Both the position numbers and the translations under genes were made by a program. Positions 1 through 5,849 of a stretch of 5,957 bases of DNA are shown here, one piece after another (within the stretch, counting starts at the first letter, position 1; each line of letters begins with the position of its first letter). A model generated the notes under the pieces. It did no database searches. It had not been told where the DNA came from and saw only the letters and a program-made list of their open reading frames with translations. Location of the stretch: positions 1-5,957 of the forward strand of contig CAZCFZ010000157.1 of the NCBI GenBank assembly GCA_964498065.1, in the 5' to 3' direction. This stretch comes from FEN-1297 sp964498065 (GTDB lineage Bacteria > Bacteroidota > Ignavibacteria > Ignavibacteriales > Ignavibacteriaceae).

Positions 1-1025
1 ATTTTATCGGAAATAATTTTTTCTGCAGAAGAAATGAAATATGTCTTCAATTTCTTTTCACAGAGTTCTACAATATGGCTGGTATTGCTGCTGTTATATC
101 CGCCGACTACAACGGCAAAATCGGCGCTTTTCTTTAATAAGCCATAAGTTGATTCTTGATTGTCATACGTAGCGTAACAAAGAGTATCTCTTGTATCGGC
201 AAAATGATTCCTAAGATCTTCTTTACCGAATTTTTTAATCATCGTATTTTTTAAATAATCCGCAATAGCCTGAGTTTCGGTTGCCAGCATTGTTGTTTGA
301 TTTACCACTCCAATCTTCAATAAGTCTTTTTTTACATCAAATCCTTTGGAATATTTACTTTCAAAAAAAGAATAAAACTCGTTTTCACTTCTTTTCCCTA
401 GAATAGTTGCAGATAAAAATTCGGCTTCTTTGATATCTCTGATTATGAGTGAAGCTGCGTTTTTTATACTATGAGAAAAGGTTGCTCTAGTTTCTTCATG
501 AAAATGCTTACCATGAATAATGACGGTATAATTGCTTTCGCCTAACTGAAAGGAACGGTTCCAGACTTTTTCAACAAAAGGACATGTAGTATCATATTTA
601 AAAGTTTCTATCCCGATTTCTTTTAATTTATTTTGTATCTCCATTGTTGTGCCGAAAGCCGGAATTATTACAATGTCATTGGAATTTAATTCATTCCAAT
701 CAATCAAATGTTTTCCTGCCGTATCCATTAAAAATACAACACCTCGCCTTTTTAATTCTTCATTTACATCAGGATTGTGAATCATTTCACTGAGTAAAAA
801 AATTCTTCTGCCGGGATTTTCTTCAATTATTTTATAAGAGATTTCAATTGCATTTTCTACTCCGTAGCAGAAGCCGAAATGCCGGGCAATATAAAATCTT
901 ACCGGACCAAAATCTAAAAGTGTTGGTGAGAAATCTTTTTTCCTGGGATCAATAAATTTCCTGGAATCTTTTATTTTAGTAATAAATGAACTTCTATAAA
1001 ATCCGGGTATTTCGAATTTTCTCAT
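1..1025 (-). CDS. ispH: 4-hydroxy-3-methylbut-2-enyl diphosphate reductase (IspH/HDR), long form, 3' end cut by window edge
   Basis: The enzyme reduces HMBPP to IPP and DMAPP, the last step of the MEP isoprenoid pathway, using a [4Fe-4S] cluster in the cytoplasm. The reading frame is open from ATG at 1025-1023 to the left edge: 341 full codons, no stop reached. The three cluster cysteines are visible: Cys53 in FGFCYGV, Cys148 in DTTCPFV and Cys283 in DTLCYAT. Substrate-pocket motifs are present: His83 in MIHNPDV, His171 to Glu178 in IHGKHFHEET, the NQTT motif at 242-245 and NSSNTSH at 311-317. About 40 residues precede the first cysteine motif, where E. coli IspH has about 11. This extension, with the HGKxxHEET and GFDxxxDLxKIG signatures, resembles the long plant/cyanobacterial class, which is around 400 residues, so perhaps 50-60 residues lie outside the window. 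No Shine-Dalgarno is evident upstream. It is divergent from prfA. Confidence 0.96.
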   Translation of the reverse strand, partial: MRKFEIPGFYRSSFITKIKDSRKFIDPRKKDFSPTLLDFGPVRFYIARHFGFCYGVENAIEISYKIIEENPGRRIFLLSEMIHNPDVNEELKRRGVVFLMDTAGKHLIDWNELNSNDIVIIPAFGTTMEIQNKLKEIGIETFKYDTTCPFVEKVWNRSFQLGESNYTVIIHGKHFHEETRATFSHSIKNAASLIIRDIKEAEFLSATILGKRSENEFYSFFESKYSKGFDVKKDLLKIGVVNQTTMLATETQAIADYLKNTMIKKFGKEDLRNHFADTRDTLCYATYDNQESTYGLLKKSADFAVVVGGYNSSNTSHIVELCEKKLKTYFISSAEKIISDK

Positions 1026-1111
1026 TATAATATTAAATAAGCTATTTGATTTAAAAATTTGAGATTTAAAAATTGAAATTACTTTGAATAATATAACAAT
1101 TTTTTATAAAG

Positions 1112-1124
1112 TTTTAGTCTAAAA
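1112..1124. repeat. Perfect 13-bp palindrome, possible operator
   Basis: TTTTAG-T-CTAAAA is an inverted repeat with 6-bp arms around one central base, lying between the divergent ispH and prfA starts. The form fits a binding site for a dimeric regulator. The DNA here is so AT-rich that a chance origin is possible, and the arms hold only one G/C pair each. No regulator can be named. Confidence 0.3.
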
Positions 1125-1169
1125 ATTGTATTATGCTCAAACGCAGTCTTATTTTCCTTTTAAAATGGT

Positions 1170-1199
1170 TTTGATACTAATAAAATCCATTTAGATTTT
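1170..1199 (+). promoter_or_regulatory. Candidate prfA promoter (weak)
   Basis: TTTG at 1170-1173 is followed after 18 bp by TAGATTTT at 1192-1199. This is close to the Bacteroidota housekeeping promoter pattern (TTTG, about 19 bp, TAnnTTTG). The distance to the prfA ATG at 1246 is reasonable for a short leader. TTGATA at 1171-1176 also resembles a sigma-70 -35 box, but no good -10 box sits at the usual 17-bp spacing. AT-rich DNA yields such matches easily. Confidence 0.25.
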
Positions 1200-1245
1200 C
1201 AAAACCTGGTTTGCTATATTTATGGTTCAAAAATAAAAAAATATA

Positions 1246-2325
1246 ATGGAACTGGTAGAACGATTAAATAAAATTAAAGAGAAATTCGATAGAATAAATC
1301 AGCAGCTCGCCGATCCTTCTTTTTTAAATGACAGGAATAAAATTGTAAGTCTTAGCCGAGAGCGAAGCGAACTGGAAGAAATAATTCGTGAATATGAAGA
1401 ATATTCATCGGTTCTTAAAGATATTGAGGGAAATAATGAGATAATAGAAGCAGGTGTGGATCCGGATTTGGTGGAATTAGCCAAGTCCGAACTATCCGGG
1501 CTGGAAGCAAATAAAGAAAGACTTGAAGAAAGCATTAAGTTTTTACTTCTTCCTAAAGATCCTAATGATAATAAAGATATTATAATGGAAATTAGAGCCG
1601 GCACCGGAGGTGAAGAGGCAGCTCTATTTGCCGGTGATTTATTAAGAATGTATACACGGTATGCGGAAAGGAAAGGCTGGCGGGTTGAGTTTATAGACAT
1701 AAATGATACCGGTTTAGGCGGTATTAAAGAAGCCGTATTTTCAATAGGCGGAGACGGAGTTTATGGCGAGTTAAAATTTGAAAGCGGTGTTCATAGAGTA
1801 CAAAGAGTTCCTGCAACAGAAGCAAATGGAAGAGTTCATACATCAGCTTCATCGGTCGCGGTATTACCTGAAGCTGAGGACGTTCAGATTGATATAAATC
1901 CTAATGATCTTCGAATAGATATTTTTAGATCGGGCGGTGCAGGCGGTCAAAACGTAAATAAAGTTGAAACTGCCGTTAGGATTACTCACTTACCAACCGG
2001 TTTGGTTGTGCAATGCCAGGATGAAAGATCTCAACTTAAGAACAGACAAAAGGCGATGAAGGTTTTACGTGCCCGTTTGTATGATGCAAAATTAAAAGAA
2101 CAAAATGCTGAGATTTCGGCACAAAGAAAATCCATGGTTAGAAGCGGAGACAGAAGCGATAAAATTCGAACCTACAATTATCCTCAAAATAGAATTACAG
2201 ATCATAGAATAGGACTAACTTTATATAACCTTTCAAATATCATGGAAGGTGACCTTTTCGAGTTGATTGAACAAATTAAATTGGCCGATAGGACAGAAAA
2301 GCTGCAAGAAAGCTCTGATATTTAA
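1246..2325 (+). CDS. prfA: Peptide chain release factor 1 (RF1)
   Basis: RF1 recognises UAA and UAG in the ribosomal A site and triggers hydrolysis of peptidyl-tRNA. The 359-residue product is the usual family length. The N-terminal part (1 to about 100) is the charged helical domain. The PCRF region follows with GTGGEEAALFAGDL at 119-132. The codon-recognition tripeptide is PAT at 189-191, which marks RF1; RF2 would have SPF. The catalytic GGQ lies at 233-235 in RSGGAGGQNVNKVETAV, whose Gln is the residue methylated by PrmC in well-studied bacteria. The C-terminal RF domain ends near 345. The ATG at 1246 gives a normal N-terminus, although no Shine-Dalgarno precedes it. prmC, which often follows prfA, is not next to it; the neighbour downstream is convergent. 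A hairpin terminator begins about 19 bp after the stop. Confidence 0.98.
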   Translation: MELVERLNKIKEKFDRINQQLADPSFLNDRNKIVSLSRERSELEEIIREYEEYSSVLKDIEGNNEIIEAGVDPDLVELAKSELSGLEANKERLEESIKFLLLPKDPNDNKDIIMEIRAGTGGEEAALFAGDLLRMYTRYAERKGWRVEFIDINDTGLGGIKEAVFSIGGDGVYGELKFESGVHRVQRVPATEANGRVHTSASSVAVLPEAEDVQIDINPNDLRIDIFRSGGAGGQNVNKVETAVRITHLPTGLVVQCQDERSQLKNRQKAMKVLRARLYDAKLKEQNAEISAQRKSMVRSGDRSDKIRTYNYPQNRITDHRIGLTLYNLSNIMEGDLFELIEQIKLADRTEKLQESSDI

Positions 2326-2340
2326 CTACACGGGAAATGA

Positions 2341-2366
2341 TTAAAAACCATCACCTGGTTTTAATT
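2341..2366. terminator. Bidirectional intrinsic terminator between convergent genes
   Basis: AAAACCA (2344-2350), a TCACC loop and TGGTTTT (2356-2362) form a 7-bp stem with a 5-base loop. Because the arms are themselves A- and T-rich, the transcript of either strand ends in a U-rich tail: TTTTAATTGTT on the plus strand and TTTTTAAT on the minus strand. It lies just after the prfA stop and covers the last codons and stop of the minus-strand phosphatase gene. Only three of the stem pairs include G-C or close the loop strongly, so it is a modest terminator by E. coli standards. Confidence 0.6.
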
Positions 2367-3916
2367 GTTATCAGACTAATATCGTCTTCAAACTTTTCGT
2401 TAGTGAAGGAGATGAATTCCTGTTTGATTTTTTCGAGTGGATCCAGTTGAGGAGTTATTGAATCAATTACATCATTTAATTTTGATTTACCGAATTGTAC
2501 ACCTTCAGAGTTCCTCGACTCGATGATTCCGTCGGTTAACATAAAAATGAAATCATTTGAGTGCAGGTTTAAGTTTATATCTTTATAATTGCCGTCAAAA
2601 GCATAGCCAAGCAGTAATCCTGAAGAACTTATTTTTTCAAAAACATTATTATCCGAACTCTTATAAATGATAGGCAGGTCACCTGCGCCGGCATATTTCA
2701 AAACTTTCGTTTGCTTATTTATTATTACTATCGATAATGTTGTAAACACCTCGGAAACTTTAGCGTCTTGATATACGGATTTGTTCACCTGCTGCAAAAT
2801 CTCGCTGGGAGAAAATTCTTTTGCAGTTTGAAGCACAACACGAATAGCACTTCTTACATAACCGGCGTATGCAAACGCAAAATACCAGGCACCCCATCTT
2901 TTCCCCATAACATCACCAAGAATTACAGCTAAGTTATTATCATCAAGAGAGAAATAGTCGATAAAGTCACCACCCGGAATTCCGTGAAATGGCTGATGCC
3001 AGAGTTTAATTTCAAATCCGTCAAAGGTAGGGCTTGAATCAGGGACAACTTTTACTCTTAAAGAGTCTGCAGCTTGATGGAGTTCGGTAACAACTTTCTG
3101 TCTTTCCTTACCTAAACTTTTAATTATTGCACTTACTTTTGCAACGACTACTCTAGGCCCCGCAGTTTTAAGAACGTAATCGGTTATTCCCAGATCATAT
3201 CCATCCAGAATATCATCCTCTTCGCCTTTGGAAGTCAAGAAAATAAACGGAATTGATTTCAGTACCTTATCGGTTAAAAGCATCTTCCTAAATTGAAAAC
3301 CGTCAATACCAGGCATCATAATATCGGAAATTATAATGTCGGGGATAGAAATTTTTGCCTGTTTAACCGCTTGTTCGGCACCATCGGCAATATCACATTC
3401 AAAACCGGATTTTTTTAAATTATATTGAAATAGTTTAGCCAGTGATAAATCATCATCAACAAGTAAAATTTTTGTGGTCTGTTGTTTGAAGTTTTCTTCG
3501 AGATTCTTTTTACTTCCGTAAATCTTATAAATCTCGGATCTTTTAATTAAAGCTTTAACTTTGAGAAGCAGGTCGCTGATATCGAAAGGTTTACTTATTA
3601 TATCATCACCGCCTACTTCCAAGGCTTTGGATTTATCTTCTTTGCTGTTTTTTGCGGTTACAAAGACAAATGGCAGTGCTTTATAATTTTCATCCTCCCT
3701 TACTTTTTTACAAAATGTAAAACCGTCCATTTCTTCCATGGTAACATCACACAAAACCAAATCGACATTTTCATTCTTAAGTTTTTCAAATGCTTTTTCG
3801 GGGCCTTCGGCTTCAATCACTTCATATTCGTTTTTCTTAAGATGATGACTAATAAGCTTTCTAATAGTTATATCATCATCAATTACCAAAACAGATTTTT
3901 TTTCACCATCAGTCAT
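2351..3916 (-). CDS. Two-receiver response regulator with PP2C/SpoIIE (RsbU-type) serine phosphatase domain
   Basis: The 521-residue protein has three parts. Receiver 1 (about 8-125) has acidic residues 13-15, phosphoacceptor Asp57 in CDVTMEEMDG, Thr87 and the Lys109-Pro110 pair. Receiver 2 (about 148-268) has acidic residues 154-156, phosphoacceptor Asp198 in SDIMMPGIDG, Thr228 and Lys250, the last followed by Thr rather than Pro. The PP2C/SpoIIE domain (about 290-519) keeps the likely metal-binding aspartates: Asp317 in PGGDFIDYF, Asp335 in GDVMGKRW, Asp462 in LTDGIIES and Asp511/512 in DDISLI. Such enzymes normally dephosphorylate a phosphoserine on an STAS antagonist, here plausibly the STAS protein encoded just upstream. 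No transmembrane segment is seen, so it should be cytoplasmic. Departures from the family are GDVMGKRWGAW in place of GDVxGHG and AGAGDLP in place of AGHxP. It lies 143 bp after the STAS gene and ends inside the terminator hairpin. The ATG at 3916 has no clear Shine-Dalgarno. Confidence 0.93.
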   Translation of the reverse strand: MTDGEKKSVLVIDDDITIRKLISHHLKKNEYEVIEAEGPEKAFEKLKNENVDLVLCDVTMEEMDGFTFCKKVREDENYKALPFVFVTAKNSKEDKSKALEVGGDDIISKPFDISDLLLKVKALIKRSEIYKIYGSKKNLEENFKQQTTKILLVDDDLSLAKLFQYNLKKSGFECDIADGAEQAVKQAKISIPDIIISDIMMPGIDGFQFRKMLLTDKVLKSIPFIFLTSKGEEDDILDGYDLGITDYVLKTAGPRVVVAKVSAIIKSLGKERQKVVTELHQAADSLRVKVVPDSSPTFDGFEIKLWHQPFHGIPGGDFIDYFSLDDNNLAVILGDVMGKRWGAWYFAFAYAGYVRSAIRVVLQTAKEFSPSEILQQVNKSVYQDAKVSEVFTTLSIVIINKQTKVLKYAGAGDLPIIYKSSDNNVFEKISSSGLLLGYAFDGNYKDINLNLHSNDFIFMLTDGIIESRNSEGVQFGKSKLNDVIDSITPQLDPLEKIKQEFISFTNEKFEDDISLITIKTR

Positions 3917-3981
3917 AACTTACTGTAAAATTTTCTTTTATTTTAACATTGAAACTAAAAAAATAATTGCGGAGGGACAAA

Positions 3982-4000
3982 TTCCGTATAACATACGAAA
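3982..4000 (-). promoter_or_regulatory. Hairpin or dyad in the leader of the phosphatase gene
   Basis: On the minus strand TTTCGTAT, a GTT loop and ATACGGAA can pair over 8 positions, one of them a G-U pair that exists only in the minus-strand RNA. It sits about 65 bp before the phosphatase start, downstream of the candidate promoter. It could be a leader RNA structure or an operator (CGTAT-N3-ATACG core). It is not followed by a run of U, so it does not look like an intrinsic terminator. Confidence 0.35.
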
Positions 4001-4017
4001 GGCAAAAGATAGACATA

Positions 4018-4048
4018 TTAAAGTATCTCTTAAGATTATATATTCAAT
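4018..4048 (-). promoter_or_regulatory. Candidate promoter for the phosphatase gene
   Basis: On the minus strand ATTG (4048-4045) is followed after exactly 19 bp by TACTTTAA (4025-4018). This fits the Bacteroidota TTTG-N19-TAnnTTTG pattern except at the outer bases. A TATAAT sequence (4040-4035) lies inside the spacer but has no matching -35 box. If real, the phosphatase can be transcribed separately from the upstream STAS/regulator genes with a leader of about 100 bases. No -24/-12 (GG-N10-GC) sigma-54 element was seen here. Confidence 0.35.
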
Positions 4049-4059
4049 TCCAACTGAAT

Positions 4060-4401
4060 TTAATTACTAAAACTTTTAATAGCTTCTTCTTTGGTTTTAT
4101 AAGCTTCAAATACTCTGTACATTCTTGTTAATTCAAACATAGAATGTACCGCCGGCTGAAAACCAACTAATCGAAGATCGCCTCCAATATTGGAAATCTT
4201 TTTTAATGTTACAACCAGGGCGCCTAAAAATGTTGAGTCTATAAATTCACAATCGGAGAGATCGACAATAATTTTCCTGGATCCCATTTCAATATCCTGG
4301 GATAGAGTTTGTTTGAACTCTTCGGCTTCTTTTAATGTAGCTCTTGTAAGATTTACGATCTCTACAACTATATCGTCGTGTGTTTCTCTTAAAAAATCCA
4401 T
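4060..4401 (-). CDS. STAS-domain protein, anti-sigma factor antagonist type (SpoIIAA/RsbV-like)
   Basis: The 113-residue protein is a single STAS domain, the usual length for SpoIIAA/RsbV-type antagonists. The core is a beta strand with VDLSDCEFIDSTFLGALV at 46-63, matching the family signature in which Ser follows Asp in D-S-x-x-L-G. Ser56 is therefore the expected phosphorylation site, with Asp55 next to it. The C-terminal part (MFELTRMYRVFEAY, 88-101) fits the family's end helix. In partner switching the unphosphorylated form binds an anti-sigma kinase and frees its sigma factor or other target; phosphorylation by the kinase stops this and a PP2C phosphatase restores it. The phosphatase is the next gene downstream and a sigma-54 activator is 34 bp upstream, so it probably shares a transcript with the latter. 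AGG 8 bases before the ATG is a weak Shine-Dalgarno. No kinase partner is present. Its target cannot be read from the sequence. Confidence 0.92.
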   Translation of the reverse strand: MDFLRETHDDIVVEIVNLTRATLKEAEEFKQTLSQDIEMGSRKIIVDLSDCEFIDSTFLGALVVTLKKISNIGGDLRLVGFQPAVHSMFELTRMYRVFEAYKTKEEAIKSFSN

Positions 4402-4435
4402 TTCGCAGACCTAATTATTATTGTTAAATAAAATA

Positions 4436-5818
4436 TCATTCAATTGACCTATTTTCAATCTTATATTTTTCCATTAATCTGTAGATAGTAGCTCTCCCAA
4501 GTTGTAACTTTTTTGCAGCTTCTACAATATTCCCGTTTGTAACTTTAAGAGCATGTCTTATTGATTCTTCCTTTAATTTTTCAAAAGGGACAATATTTTC
4601 ATCACTGAATAAAGATACACCGGAATCGGAATTCATTGAAGGTTCGGATGCTTTAATGTGGGCCGGTAAATCGTCAACATCAATTACGTCCTTTTCGGCA
4701 ATTATCAAACATCTCTCAATCGTATTCTCCATTTCCCGGATATTTCCCGGCCAACTGTAATCATAAATCAATTTATAAGCTTTCTTGGAGAATCCTTTAA
4801 TATTTTTGTTCAATTTTTTATTGAAATTTTCCAGAAAATGCTGGGCTAAAACTAAGATGTCTCCCTTGCGCTGCCTTAAAGGCGGTATAATTATCGGGAA
4901 TGAATTTAATCTGTAAAATAAATCTTCTCTAAATTCTTTTTCTTCGACTGCATGTTTTAAGTCTCTATTCGTTGCTGAAATTATTCTAACATCGGTTTTT
5001 ATTAACTCTGTTCCGCCAACTCTTTCAAATTCTTTTTCCTGTATAACGCGCAAAAGTTTTGCTTGAAGCAGCATTTCAAGTTCACCAACTTCATCTAAGA
5101 AAAGTGTGCCGCCGTTGGCTAATTCAAATTTGCCGAGTTTTCTTTGATGCGCACCTGTAAATGATCCTTTTTCATGACCGAACAGCTCGCTCTCTAATAA
5201 TTCCCTTGGAATAGAAGCACAATTCACTACAATAAACGGCTTATCTTTTCTTTTTCCGTTATAATGAATAGCTCTGGCAATAAGTTCTTTCCCGGTGCCG
5301 CTTTCACCATAAATTAATACGGTAATATCATTATCTAAAACTTTAGATACCAGCCTAAATACGTCCTGCATTTTACCGTCAGCGGAAATAATATTATCAA
5401 AACTGTACTCTTTTTTTACATTTTCCTTAAGATTTTCCAGCTCTTTTGTAAGATCGTATCCCTTTATGGCATTCTTTATTGAGGGTTCAAGTTTGGGAAT
5501 ATCAATAGGTTTGGGGAAATAATCAAATGCACCGAATTTTAAGGAATCAACCGCGACTTCCACACTTCCTTGGGCTGAAAGAATTATGACCGGCAGATTG
5601 TAATCATATTGTTTTACTTTCTTTAGAATTTCAAGTCCGTCCATCCCGGGAAGCATAATATCGAGCAAAATCAAGTCAGGTTTGGCGGACATTCTTCGAA
5701 GAAGATCCTCTCCGTTTGAAAAAACTTCAACGTCATATTTCCATTTGTCTTTAACCCAGTATGTAAGCAATTTAGCTATTGCTTGTTCATCGTCGACAAT
5801 AAAAACTAATTTGTTCAC
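4436..5818 (-). CDS. Sigma-54-dependent NtrC-family response regulator
   Basis: This 460-residue enhancer-binding protein should hydrolyse ATP to remodel sigma-54 RNA polymerase at target promoters. The receiver (1 to about 118) has Asp9/Asp10, phosphoacceptor Asp53 in LLDIMLPGMDG, Ser81 and Lys103-Pro104. The AAA+ domain (about 142-375) has Walker A GESGTGKE at 171-178, the sigma-54 contact loop GSFTGA at 218-223 (a variant of GAFTGA), Walker B GTLFLDEVGE at 237-246, the arginine-finger region FREDLFYRLN at 296-305 and WPGNIREMEN at 356-365. A variable linker (about 388-412) leads to a Fis-type helix-turn-helix at about 430-454 (NIVEAAKKLQLGRATIYRL). Length and domain order are standard. The start is GTG at 5818, chosen because it directly precedes the receiver and has a good Shine-Dalgarno. 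It follows a histidine kinase gene by 31 bp, so the kinase is its likely partner. Target promoters are unknown. Confidence 0.97.
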   Translation of the reverse strand: MNKLVFIVDDEQAIAKLLTYWVKDKWKYDVEVFSNGEDLLRRMSAKPDLILLDIMLPGMDGLEILKKVKQYDYNLPVIILSAQGSVEVAVDSLKFGAFDYFPKPIDIPKLEPSIKNAIKGYDLTKELENLKENVKKEYSFDNIISADGKMQDVFRLVSKVLDNDITVLIYGESGTGKELIARAIHYNGKRKDKPFIVVNCASIPRELLESELFGHEKGSFTGAHQRKLGKFELANGGTLFLDEVGELEMLLQAKLLRVIQEKEFERVGGTELIKTDVRIISATNRDLKHAVEEKEFREDLFYRLNSFPIIIPPLRQRKGDILVLAQHFLENFNKKLNKNIKGFSKKAYKLIYDYSWPGNIREMENTIERCLIIAEKDVIDVDDLPAHIKASEPSMNSDSGVSLFSDENIVPFEKLKEESIRHALKVTNGNIVEAAKKLQLGRATIYRLMEKYKIENRSIE

Positions 5819-5824
5819 TAAGCG

Positions 5825-5829
5825 TCCTC
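5825..5829 (-). promoter_or_regulatory. Shine-Dalgarno that sets the GTG start of the sigma-54 regulator
   Basis: On the minus strand GAGGA lies 6 bases before GTG at 5818-5816. It supports that GTG rather than the out-of-frame ATG at 5832-5830, or a later in-frame codon that would cut into the first receiver strand. It is the only strong Shine-Dalgarno before any gene start in this window. Confidence 0.6.
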
Positions 5830-5849
5830 ATTTTAATTTAAGTTTAAAA

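Larger units (their letters stand above)
1026..1245. other. Intergenic region between divergent ispH and prfA
   Basis: This stretch of about 220 bp is very AT-rich and must hold the start signals for both flanking genes. I see no convincing coding frame or RNA gene. It contains the 13-bp palindrome at 1112-1124 and a weak promoter-like pair for prfA at 1170-1199, both listed separately. I found no clear promoter on the minus strand for ispH. Neither flanking start codon is preceded by a recognisable Shine-Dalgarno; the bases before prfA are almost all A and T. Confidence 0.7.

Noticed and set aside
1026..1245. Small RNA or riboswitch between ispH and prfA
   Set aside because: The region is AT-rich with no stable stems beyond the short palindrome and no known riboswitch core.
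1299..1700. Open frame of 133 codons on the minus strand
   Set aside because: It lies antisense inside prfA, its product is a Ser/Leu/Ile-rich sequence with no family features, and prfA is certain.
4037..4060. ATTCA/TGAAT inverted repeat just after the STAS gene as a terminator
   Set aside because: The stem is only about 5 bp of mostly A-T pairs with an 8-base loop and no U-run follows on the minus strand.
4190..4414. Open frame of 74 codons on the plus strand
   Set aside because: It is antisense to the STAS gene, has no recognisable motif, and the STAS protein on the other strand is clear.
3917..4435. Sigma-54 (-24/-12) promoter controlled by the neighbouring activator
   Set aside because: I looked for GG-N10-GC with TGGCAC/TTGC surroundings before the STAS and phosphatase genes and found none; TTGGAATTGAA near 4050 lacks the GC element.
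5830..5832. ATG upstream of the sigma-54 regulator as its start
   Set aside because: It is out of frame with the receiver, and its AGG belongs to the Shine-Dalgarno of the GTG start at 5818.
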